A stretch of DNA of 64,000 nucleotides from Deltaproteobacteria bacterium (lineage in GTDB: Bacteria > Myxococcota_A > Polyangia > Polyangiales > Ga0077539), in contig JACRDB010000139.1 of the NCBI GenBank assembly GCA_016218725.1, positions 115,022 through 179,021 on the forward strand, read 5' to 3'. Numbering within the stretch: position 1 is the stretch's first letter; every line of letters starts with the position of its first letter. The notes under the pieces are model-generated. The model ran no database searches, was not told the DNA's origin, and saw nothing but the letters and a program-made list of their open reading frames with translations. The position numbers and the translations under genes were made by a program. Positions 41,902-49,676 of the stretch are shown here, piece by piece.

Positions 41902-43011
41902 ATGAAGCCCCGATCGCTCGCCCGCACCGTGGCACTCACCCTCACCGTGAGGTGCGCCCTGGCCTCCGCGCAGGCGCCGCTGACGCCCCTGAGCCCCCCC
42001 GCGCCGCGCCCTCGGGTCCTGCACGCGCCGCGCGGCGCGGCGTTCAACCAGCAGCCCATCACCCTGCGCTTCCAGTTCCTGCACGGCGAGCTCCTGGAGC
42101 GGGTGCTGGTCTCCTGGAGGCCCCGCGGCGAGGCCGCCTGGCGCGCGCTCCCCTGCGTCCGCCACGAGGACGTCTGGCGCGCGGACCTGCCCGCGCAGCC
42201 CGTCAGGGTGCGCGCGGTGGAGTACCACGTCACGGCGCTCACCCTCGCGGGACAACACCTCGCGGTCATGGCCAGCGCCGAGGCGCCGCACGTGGTGGTC
42301 CTGCGCCCGGAGGCCGACGACGAGCAGGAGCGCGCGGACCTGCGCGCCCACCGGGGCCACCGCCTGGAGTTCACCGCGGGGGGCGAGGTGACGGACTTCG
42401 GCGCGCGCGACAACCAGGGCGGCCTCGGCTGCGGCGCCGCCGCAGGGGCGCGCTGCAGGGACTGGTGGTACCTCGTCTACGGGCAGGCGCGCTACCGCTT
42501 CCACCGCCAGGTGCGCTCCGTGGCCGTCCGCGTGGACCGCCTTGTGGGCGTCACCACCCGCGTGGAGTCCTCCGCGCCCGTGGAGCGCGACGTGGGGCTC
42601 GTGGCGGCCACCACCGAGGTGGAGTTCCGCCTTGCCCCGACGATCTCCCTGGCGGTCCAGGGGATCCTCGGCGCCAACGAGCTGACCGTCCAGGGCGGCG
42701 GCGGCGCGCGGCTGGAGTTCGGCACCACGCTCCCCACGAGGCTCCAGCTCTCCTTCCAGGGCGTCACCAGCTACGGCGTCCTCGGGTCCGCGTGGATGCG
42801 CTGGGACACCGTGCGGGACACGCCCCTCGGCGCGGGCGTCGAGGTCACCACGCAGCCCGGCGCCAACACCAGTCCCGGCGTGAGGCTCCTCGTCGAGGCG
42901 GGGCGGCACTTCGGGCGCTACGTCACCGTCACCCTCCGCGGAGGCTACGGCGCGCGGCGCGAGGACGCCGGAGGGTTCACCGGCGGCGCCAGCGTGCAGC
43001 TCGCGCTCTGA
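41902..43011 (+). CDS. Outer-membrane beta-barrel candidate
   Basis: The product is 369 aa. ATG 41902 follows GGAAGGA. Signal peptide TVALTLTVRCALASAQ. An N-terminal domain (QPITLRFQFLHGELLERVLVSWRPRGE; VRVRAVEYHVTALT) resembles the immunoglobulin-like piece of the preceding gene. About 220 residues of alternating strands follow (YLVYGQARYRFHRQVRSVAVRVDRLVG; TISLAVQGILGANELTVQGGGGARLEFG), ending GGFTGGASVQLAL. The pair probably forms an operon for surface proteins of unknown function. Confidence 0.65.
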   Translation: MKPRSLARTVALTLTVRCALASAQAPLTPLSPPAPRPRVLHAPRGAAFNQQPITLRFQFLHGELLERVLVSWRPRGEAAWRALPCVRHEDVWRADLPAQPVRVRAVEYHVTALTLAGQHLAVMASAEAPHVVVLRPEADDEQERADLRAHRGHRLEFTAGGEVTDFGARDNQGGLGCGAAAGARCRDWWYLVYGQARYRFHRQVRSVAVRVDRLVGVTTRVESSAPVERDVGLVAATTEVEFRLAPTISLAVQGILGANELTVQGGGGARLEFGTTLPTRLQLSFQGVTSYGVLGSAWMRWDTVRDTPLGAGVEVTTQPGANTSPGVRLLVEAGRHFGRYVTVTLRGGYGARREDAGGFTGGASVQLAL

Positions 43012-43023
43012 CGCGCCGTCGCG

Positions 43024-43935
43024 CTACCGCTTCGCCGCCCTCCTCGCTTGCAGCAGCGCCACCACCGCGCGGACCAGCGCCCCGGCCGCGACGCCCAGCG
43101 CCCCCTCGGCGAGCGCGCCCGCCAGCGACGCCCCGAGGGAGCCGTCCCCGAGCGCGCTCTGGAGGCCGTCGATCGCCCGGTGCGCGGGGGCGATGCCCCC
43201 CGCGAGGATGTGGCCCCCGACCAGGAACATCGCGGCGGTGCCCACCACGGACAGGACCTTGATGAACCACGGCGACGCCGCCACGATGACCTCGCCCACC
43301 CACCGCGGGAGCGCCCGGCGGCGCCGGGCGAGGTAGAGCCCAAGGTCATCCAGCTTCACGATCGCCGCGACGAGCCCGTACACCCCCGCGGTCATGAGAA
43401 CGCTGATCACCGCCAGGGAGGCCACCTGGCGCCCGAAGGAGGCCCCCGCGACGGTGCCCAGGGCGATCACCAGGATCTCCGCCGAGAGGATGAAATCCGT
43501 CCGGATGGCGCCGCGGATCTTGTCCTTCTCGTAGGTCACCAGGTCCAGCCCCGGGTCCGAGAGGCGCTCGACCAGCGCCGCCCGGCGCGCCTCGGCCTCG
43601 CCGCGGTGCTGCCACGCGTGGGCGATCTTCTCTACGCCCTCGAAGCACAGGTACGCCCCGCCCACCATCAGGAACGGCCGGACCAGCCACGGGGTCACCG
43701 CGCTGATCCCGAGCGCCACGGGCACCAGGATGGCCTTGTTGACCAGCGAGCCCTTGGCCACCGCCCACACCACCGGGAGCTCTCGCGAGGCGGGCACCCC
43801 GGCCACCTGCTCCGCGTTGAGCGCCAGGTCGTCGCCCACCACCCCCGCGGTCTGCTTCGCGGCGACCTTGGTGAGCACCGCCACGTCGTCGAGGAGCGAC
43901 GCGATGTCATCCAATAGCGCGAAGATGCCCTGCAT
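43024..43935 (-). CDS. DUF808 family membrane protein
   Basis: The product is 303 aa, the usual size. Starts MQGIFALLDDIASLLDDVAVLTKVAAKQTAGVVGDDLALNA with the family's highly conserved N-terminus. It continues with LPVVWAVAKGSLVNKAILVPVALGIS, GGAYLCFEGVEKIAH, EKDKIRGAIRTDFILSAEI and GWVGEVIVAASPW-type segments, with about six membrane helices. The function of this family (E. coli YedI) is unknown. ATG 43935 lies three bases beyond the methyltransferase stop, so the two are probably co-transcribed. Confidence 0.92.
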   Translation of the reverse strand: MQGIFALLDDIASLLDDVAVLTKVAAKQTAGVVGDDLALNAEQVAGVPASRELPVVWAVAKGSLVNKAILVPVALGISAVTPWLVRPFLMVGGAYLCFEGVEKIAHAWQHRGEAEARRAALVERLSDPGLDLVTYEKDKIRGAIRTDFILSAEILVIALGTVAGASFGRQVASLAVISVLMTAGVYGLVAAIVKLDDLGLYLARRRRALPRWVGEVIVAASPWFIKVLSVVGTAAMFLVGGHILAGGIAPAHRAIDGLQSALGDGSLGASLAGALAEGALGVAAGALVRAVVALLQARRAAKR

Positions 43936-43938
43936 CGC

Positions 43939-44919
43939 TCAATACACCGACAATCTCTCGGCGGGCGCGCGTGGGAGTGCTTCGGCGTCCAGGGCGGTGA
44001 TCCCGCGAGGGGCCAGCGGGTGCTCGGGGCCCACCAGCACCAGCCACACGCCCAGCACCGAGAGCACCGACGCGGGCTTCTCCCGGAACGACGGCGGCAG
44101 CCGCGGGCGCAGCGCCTCCACCGCGGCGGGCTCGATCCAGCGCGTGGCGCTGGCGTGTAGGAGCGCCAGCCCGTGGCGCCGGACCAGGTCCAGGTAGCCG
44201 TCCACCCGCACCCGGTTCGGGAGCCCCGTGTGCGACGCCATCGCGCGGTAGAGGCCCTCCGGGAACAAGAGGAAATCCAGCTCGTGGTCCCACTGGTTCC
44301 CGTGGCTGCGCAGGTCCACCTTGTGCAGGTGCACCGCGCCGGGCACGGTCACCGCCGCGAGGTCCCGGAAGAGCCCCTCCAGGTCCGAGACGTGCTCCAG
44401 CACCGCCCGGGAGAGCACCAGGTCGAAGCGACGCCCGCCCGAGAGCAGCGCCTCGCGGGTGGTGTGCACCGGCACGTCCGAGAGCAGCGCCTCGGCGCGG
44501 GCCATGCCCCCGGGCTCGCGGTGGCGCTCCAGGAGGGGCTCGTACACCGTGGAGAGGTACGCCCGGTCCCTGGACTGGACGTCAAAAGGGTCGAAACCTG
44601 CGTACTGTTCTGCGCCCTTGAGCCTCCCCAGGAGCGCCACCGAGCGGGTGTTCCCCAGGCCCAGCTCCAGCACCCGGCGCCCCCGGAAGAGGCCCCCCTC
44701 GCCCGACACCCGGGTGTACTCCGCCATGGCCTCGTAGTCGCCCACGACGGCGGAGAAGTAGTCCGCGGCGCTGGAGCCCTCGCGCCCGGCGCCCCGGCCG
44801 GTGACGTTGGCCAGGCGCAGGAGCCCGTGGCTCACCCCGGGCAGGGCGCGGAACGCGAGGTTGCGCGCCACGTGGAGCGTGGCCGAGGAGCCCGCCCACA
44901 GGGCCTTGAGCACGGGCAT
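43939..44919 (-). CDS. SAM-dependent methyltransferase
   Basis: The product is 326 aa from ATG 44919, which overlaps the esterase stop (ATGA). Class I motif I is RRVLELGLGNTRSVALLGRL, followed by GFDPFDVQ and an FDLVLSRAVLEHVSDLEGLFRDLAAVTVPGAVHLHKVDL stretch matching motifs IV-VI. The N-terminal ~60 residues are hydrophobic/basic and may contact the membrane. The substrate cannot be told from sequence. Coupling to a secreted esterase and DUF808 gives no clear pathway. Confidence 0.78.
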   Translation of the reverse strand: MPVLKALWAGSSATLHVARNLAFRALPGVSHGLLRLANVTGRGAGREGSSAADYFSAVVGDYEAMAEYTRVSGEGGLFRGRRVLELGLGNTRSVALLGRLKGAEQYAGFDPFDVQSRDRAYLSTVYEPLLERHREPGGMARAEALLSDVPVHTTREALLSGGRRFDLVLSRAVLEHVSDLEGLFRDLAAVTVPGAVHLHKVDLRSHGNQWDHELDFLLFPEGLYRAMASHTGLPNRVRVDGYLDLVRRHGLALLHASATRWIEPAAVEALRPRLPPSFREKPASVLSVLGVWLVLVGPEHPLAPRGITALDAEALPRAPAERLSVY

Positions 44920-47573
44920 CACTCGGTGACCTCCAGGGTCTCCGGGCGGCGCACCCGGTAGGTGCGGTCCACGAAGTCGTAGAGGTCCAGGAAGTACGTC
45001 TCCATCTGCGCGTTGCCCACGGGGCTGTCGGTGTAGAAGGTCCCGCGCAGGCACCCGTCCTGCGCGCGGCAGCGCCCGTCGGGGAACACCATGATGAACT
45101 TCTGGGGCTTCCTCCAGGTGGGGAGCGTCCCGCTGGACATGAAGTTCCCGAGGAGGAGCCCCGAGGCGATCAGGTCCTGGGGCTGCTGGCCGTACCCGTG
45201 GAGCAGGAACACCACCGGGTAGCGCACCCCGGCGTTCTCCGGGTCGTGGTAGCCCGGCGGGAGGTAGATGCTCACGGGCCCCGTGCGCCGCGCCCGGTCG
45301 CTCCGGAAGTCAAACGTGCAGAAGTACCCGCTGGCGCAGCGCCCGGCGTTGTCCACGTCGGACGAGAAGTTCTGCACCGACCGGTCCCCCCCGGGCCAGC
45401 GGGCCTGCATGTACCACAGCGACGAGAAGAGCCGGTTCTGGATCTGTACCAGGGTCCCCACGTGGTGCCCGTCCCCGTCGATCAGCTGCGCGGGCGTCGC
45501 GTCGATGTTGCCGTAGCGCACCATGACCCGCCCTGGGACGCGCGCCCAGTCGAGGTCGTTGTAGGGGAAGGGGTCCTCGGGGACCCGCTCGGCCCCGAAG
45601 GGCGCGAAATTATTGTAGTAATGCAAGGGCTCGCCGCGCTGCGCGAAGGCCCCCACGAAGTGGTTCGCGTCGGCCCCGAAGCCGAAGAGGTCCCGCACGC
45701 CGCCGTCGACGAAGAAGTCCAGCCGCCGGAGGGCGTCCGGGGGCATGCGCGCCACGAGCCCCCGGGGGTTCACCTCCTGGAAGCGCTGCCAGCCGGGCGC
45801 GGCGTCGTAGCGCCCGTTGCCCTCGCCCTGGTCATAGGGGCAGGTGCCCGGGCAGCGCACCCCGTCCACGCCCACGTCGTCGTAGGGCTCCATGGCGTCA
45901 TGGACGAAGTTGCCCTCGAGCCCGCCGGGGTTGAACTGCCGGTCGTAGTCGTCGCCCGCGGGGTCGGGGTTCGAGCGCGCGTCGTAGCCGGGCTCCATGG
46001 TGGAAGGTACCCCGTCCGGGCCCGTGTCCCTGAAGGGCTCGTGGAAGTTCCTCACCACGGGCTCGCCGGGGTCCCGCCGGCCGTTGCGGTTCACGTCCAC
46101 CGCGAGGGCCACCTCCATCGGGAAGTTCCCCGCGGAGCCGTCCCAGCGCCCCAGGCGCCCGGGCGCATGCTGCCCGTCGCAGAAGGTGATCACCGGGAGG
46201 CTCCCGTCGGGGTTGTACTCGTCGTCGTAGTAGTTCATGAGGGTGACGGGGCGGGCGCAGCGGTCCGCGTCCGAGCGCATGGCCTCGCCGTCGGGGACGC
46301 CCCTGGGCAGCACGCCGGTCATCCCCGGGGCGGTGACGGCGTTGCCGAACATCCGGGTCAGGTCCCGGAAGATCTGGATGTACGAGTGCCGGTCAAAGGT
46401 CCCCCCCTGGCCGCCCTCGCCGTCGGGGTAGTACCAGTCCTCGAAGTGCTGCCGCCGCTCGAAGAGCTCGCGGGCCTCCGGCGTGCGCTCCACCGAGGCC
46501 CCCCGGGCGCACCCCTCGGGGTCCCGGGCGCGCTCCTGGGCCGTGCAGAAGCCCCCGACGTGGTACCGCTGGATGTAGTTCCCGAGGTAGCTCCAGTCCA
46601 CCGGCCCCCCCAGCGGCGCGATGAAATCAAAGCGCTCGGGGTTGCGCGCGCCGATCATCGAAGCCCCCGCGGCCCCCATGGACACCCCCAGGATCGCGTG
46701 GAAGGTGAACCTGCGCTGCACCCTCCGGGTCCCGACCCCCTGCCGGAGCACCGCCTGCCAGGAGCCAAACCTCGGAGCTTGAAAGGTAACCGCTCGACCG
46801 TCCGTTGTGAAGTGTGCGTTCGCCACCGGCACCACCCGAGAGGTGCGCTCCCCTGGGCCCTTGTAGGCGAGCTCCACGTGGAGCTCGTACCCTGGCGGCA
46901 CGCGCGCGGGGTTGGCGGGGAGGGTGAAGGTGAGCTCCCGCACGGTGCGGAAGGAGGTGGGGCCAAAGAGCACCGCGGGGCCCACGGCGGTGAAGCCCTC
47001 GGGGGTCTGGTCCGGGGCGCAGGACAGGAGCACGTCCATGGCGGGCACCTCCCGGGCGCCCGCGGGGACGCTCACCGAGGCCAGCTCCGTGAAGCTCCCG
47101 GGGACCCCTCGGGCGGTGCCTCCGGGCATGAGCCTTGGGAGGGGCCGGGTCTCCGGGAGGCACTCGGGCAGGGCCGGGGCTCGCACGGTGACGGCCACCC
47201 GGGCCTCGCCCACGCGCACGGTGGTGGTGCCCGCGGCCACGGCGGTGACGGTGACCCTCCCGACGCTGGCGCCTGGCGGGACGCGCAGCACGGCGGGCCC
47301 CGCGGTGGCCACCTGGGGGGCCTCGGCGCGCACCGGGAGGTCCACCGCGGCGCAGCGGTCCCGGGAGAGCTGCACGGTGACCTCCGCGGTGGCCCCGGGG
47401 GCGAGGAACAGCCGGTCCAGGTCCGTGCGCACCGTGGGGTCCCGCTCGCCCTCGCAGCGGTTCGAGTCCTCCGCGGGGCCGTCCGCGGCGGCGTCGGTGG
47501 CGGTGTTGGTGTTGGGGCACCCGAGGGCCGTCAGGCCGAGGAGTCCAAGGAGCCAGGGTCTCGCGGGAAGCAT
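44919..47573 (-). CDS. Large secreted esterase-like lipoprotein with permuted alpha/beta-hydrolase order
   Basis: The product is 884 aa. Lipoprotein signal (GLLGLTALGC), then a beta-rich N-terminal domain (~40-280). The nucleophile elbow LGVSMGAAGASMIGARNPERF gives Ser298. A long Asp/Gly/Tyr-rich insert follows (~330-690), then DGDGHHVGT (Asp701, His703/704), a candidate acid and base. Only then, at ~770-880, come the elements that normally precede the nucleophile in esterase-D-type enzymes: VSIYLPPGYHDPE, YPVVFLLHGYG (oxyanion, His792), FIMVFPDGRC and LYDFVDRTYRV. The protein ends right there. This is a circular permutation of the catalytic fold. ATG 47573 follows TACAGT by 8 nt with no ribosome binding site. 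Confidence 0.72.
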   Translation of the reverse strand: MLPARPWLLGLLGLTALGCPNTNTATDAAADGPAEDSNRCEGERDPTVRTDLDRLFLAPGATAEVTVQLSRDRCAAVDLPVRAEAPQVATAGPAVLRVPPGASVGRVTVTAVAAGTTTVRVGEARVAVTVRAPALPECLPETRPLPRLMPGGTARGVPGSFTELASVSVPAGAREVPAMDVLLSCAPDQTPEGFTAVGPAVLFGPTSFRTVRELTFTLPANPARVPPGYELHVELAYKGPGERTSRVVPVANAHFTTDGRAVTFQAPRFGSWQAVLRQGVGTRRVQRRFTFHAILGVSMGAAGASMIGARNPERFDFIAPLGGPVDWSYLGNYIQRYHVGGFCTAQERARDPEGCARGASVERTPEARELFERRQHFEDWYYPDGEGGQGGTFDRHSYIQIFRDLTRMFGNAVTAPGMTGVLPRGVPDGEAMRSDADRCARPVTLMNYYDDEYNPDGSLPVITFCDGQHAPGRLGRWDGSAGNFPMEVALAVDVNRNGRRDPGEPVVRNFHEPFRDTGPDGVPSTMEPGYDARSNPDPAGDDYDRQFNPGGLEGNFVHDAMEPYDDVGVDGVRCPGTCPYDQGEGNGRYDAAPGWQRFQEVNPRGLVARMPPDALRRLDFFVDGGVRDLFGFGADANHFVGAFAQRGEPLHYYNNFAPFGAERVPEDPFPYNDLDWARVPGRVMVRYGNIDATPAQLIDGDGHHVGTLVQIQNRLFSSLWYMQARWPGGDRSVQNFSSDVDNAGRCASGYFCTFDFRSDRARRTGPVSIYLPPGYHDPENAGVRYPVVFLLHGYGQQPQDLIASGLLLGNFMSSGTLPTWRKPQKFIMVFPDGRCRAQDGCLRGTFYTDSPVGNAQMETYFLDLYDFVDRTYRVRRPETLEVTE

Positions 47574-47610
47574 CGCCGGGGACTGTAGACCAGCGCCCCG
47601 CCCGGCGCAC

Positions 47611-49671
47611 CTACCGCGGCACGCAGGCCGAGGCCGTGCAGACCAGGGGGCTCATGCATGCGGCCCCGCAGCGGGAGCAGTGCTCCGCGGAGCTGGTGAG
47701 GTTCACCTCGCAGCCGTTCTCGGGGGAGTTGTCGCAGTCGCCGTAGCCCGAGAGGCACAGCCGGATGGTGCACACGCCCATGGTGCAGTTGTACTCCCGG
47801 CCGTTCGGGAGCACGCAGCGGTTGGAGCAGCCGCCGCAGTGGTTCAGGTCCGTCTGGGTGTTGACCTCGCAGCCGTCCATGGCGCGGGCGTTGCAGTCCT
47901 GGTAGCCCGCCTCGCAGGTGTCCACCCGGCACGCGCGGTCCACGCAGAGGCCCGTGGCGCGCGGAGGGGCGCAGCGGGCCCCGCAGGCGCCGCAGTGGGC
48001 CACGGTGTCCGTGAGGTCCACCTCGCAGCCGTTGGAGGGCATGCGGTCGCAGTCTCCCCTGCCCGGCATGCACGCGAAGCCGCAGGTCCCGCTGGCGCAG
48101 GTGGCCGTGGCCCCGCCGGGGGCGCTGCAGGCCCGGCCGCACATCCCGCAGTGGGCCAGGGTGTTCAAGGGCTGCTCGCAGCCGTTGGGGTCCATGCCGT
48201 CGCAGTTGCCAAAGCCCGAGGAGCACGCCATGACGCTGCATGCGCCGTCGCGGCACACCGGCGTGGCGTTGGCCCGGGCGCAGCCCCGGCCGCACATCCC
48301 GCAGTGGGCCAGGGTGGTCCGCAGGTCCACCTCGCAGCCGTCCATGGGGTTGGCGTTGCAGTCCCCGTAGTTGGCGTTGCAGCTCATGAGCCGGCACGCC
48401 CCGCCCATGCACGCCCCCACCCCCCGCGGGAAGGTGCACGCGGTGCCGCAGGCCCCGCAGTTGGTGGCCGAGGTGAGCGCCAGCTCGCACCCGTCGCTGT
48501 CGTCCCGGTTGCAGTTGCCGAAGCCCGCGTTGCAGGCCATGAGCCTGCAGGTGCCGCCCACGCAGGCCCCCACGCCGTTGCGGTAGGTGCACGCCGTGCC
48601 GCAGGCGCCGCAGTTGCGCGCGTCCGTGGCGTGGTCCACCTCGCAGCCGTTGGCGTCGTCCCGGTCGCAGTTGCCGAAGCCCGCCCGGCAGCTCTGGAGC
48701 CGGCAGGAGCCCGCCATGCACGCCCCGGTGCCGTTGCGGTAGCTGCACGCCCCGCCGCAGCGCCCGCAGTTGCGCCCGTCCACCGAGAGGTTGGTCTCGC
48801 ACCCGTCGTTGGCGTCGGTGTTGCAGTCCCCGAAGCCCATCTCGCAGCGCTCCACGGCGCACCTGCCGGCGCTGCACTGGACGGCGGTCCGGGGCCTGGC
48901 GCAGTCGTTCCCGCAGGCGCCGCAGTTGCCCGCGGAGGTGGCCAGCGAGGTCTCGCAGCCGTTCTCCGCCATGCCGTCGCAGTCCCCGAGGCCCGCGCCG
49001 CAGGTGGTGTCCACGCACAGGCCCATGCGGCACGCGGAGCTGGTGGAGCTCACCGGCACGCAGCGGTTGTCGCAGCGCCCGCAGTGCAGCGCCGAGGCCT
49101 GGGTGTTCACCTCGCAGCCGTCCGACGCCATGCGGTTGCAGTCCGCCCACGGGAGCTCACACGCCGACAGGGCGCATGCCCCCATGCGGCACTCGGAGGT
49201 GGCGTGAGGGAACGCGCAGGCGTTCCCACAGGCGCCGCAGTGGGCGTTGCTCACCCGCAGGTCCGCCTCGCAGCCGTCCCGCGGGTCGCGGTTGCAGTCC
49301 GCGAAGTCCGGCTCGCAGGACGACAGCCGGCACACGCCCCCCTCGCAGGACCCCGCCCCGTGCACCAGCGTGCAGGGCCTGGCGCACCCGCCGCAGTTGC
49401 GGTTGTCCGTGCCGGTGTCCACGCACCGTCCGCCGCAGGTCACCTGCCCCCGGGGGCAGCCCCCGAGGCACATCCCACCGGAGTCGCACACGGTGCCGGC
49501 CTCGCAGCGGGTCCCGGGGCAGCAGGGCTCCCCGTCGTGGCCGCACGGCCCCGCGGCCCCGTCCCCCTTGGGGCCCTGGCTGGGGTGCTCCAGCGGGCAC
49601 CCCAGCACCAGGACCACGACCCCACAAAGGACGCCTCGAAGCCACATCGCCAGGAGGCCCAACGGTACCAC
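47611..49671 (-). CDS. Cys-rich NGCE-repeat lipoprotein
   Basis: The product is 686 aa. GTG 49671 (or ATG 49647) precedes a signal ending VVVLVLGC. A Cys-rich cap (CCPGTRCEAGTVCDSGGMCLGG) is followed by about 11 tandem repeats of ~45-50 residues with the pattern CxxGFGDCDxxxxNGCExxLxTxxxHCGxCGxxC. The protein stops directly after the last repeat, without the globular head seen in the relative at 23352. The repeat Asp/Asn cluster (DCDRDDANGCE) could bind calcium. It is probably a rigid, disulfide-bonded surface fibre. It is five bases downstream of the TPR/HEAT gene. Confidence 0.82.
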   Translation of the reverse strand: MVPLGLLAMWLRGVLCGVVVLVLGCPLEHPSQGPKGDGAAGPCGHDGEPCCPGTRCEAGTVCDSGGMCLGGCPRGQVTCGGRCVDTGTDNRNCGGCARPCTLVHGAGSCEGGVCRLSSCEPDFADCNRDPRDGCEADLRVSNAHCGACGNACAFPHATSECRMGACALSACELPWADCNRMASDGCEVNTQASALHCGRCDNRCVPVSSTSSACRMGLCVDTTCGAGLGDCDGMAENGCETSLATSAGNCGACGNDCARPRTAVQCSAGRCAVERCEMGFGDCNTDANDGCETNLSVDGRNCGRCGGACSYRNGTGACMAGSCRLQSCRAGFGNCDRDDANGCEVDHATDARNCGACGTACTYRNGVGACVGGTCRLMACNAGFGNCNRDDSDGCELALTSATNCGACGTACTFPRGVGACMGGACRLMSCNANYGDCNANPMDGCEVDLRTTLAHCGMCGRGCARANATPVCRDGACSVMACSSGFGNCDGMDPNGCEQPLNTLAHCGMCGRACSAPGGATATCASGTCGFACMPGRGDCDRMPSNGCEVDLTDTVAHCGACGARCAPPRATGLCVDRACRVDTCEAGYQDCNARAMDGCEVNTQTDLNHCGGCSNRCVLPNGREYNCTMGVCTIRLCLSGYGDCDNSPENGCEVNLTSSAEHCSRCGAACMSPLVCTASACVPR

Positions 49672-49676
49672 AGCCT

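Noticed and set aside
40114..42909. A 931-residue minus-strand frame
   Set aside because: It is opposite two plus-strand genes with signal peptides and barrel-like strands. Composition is typical of antisense noise.
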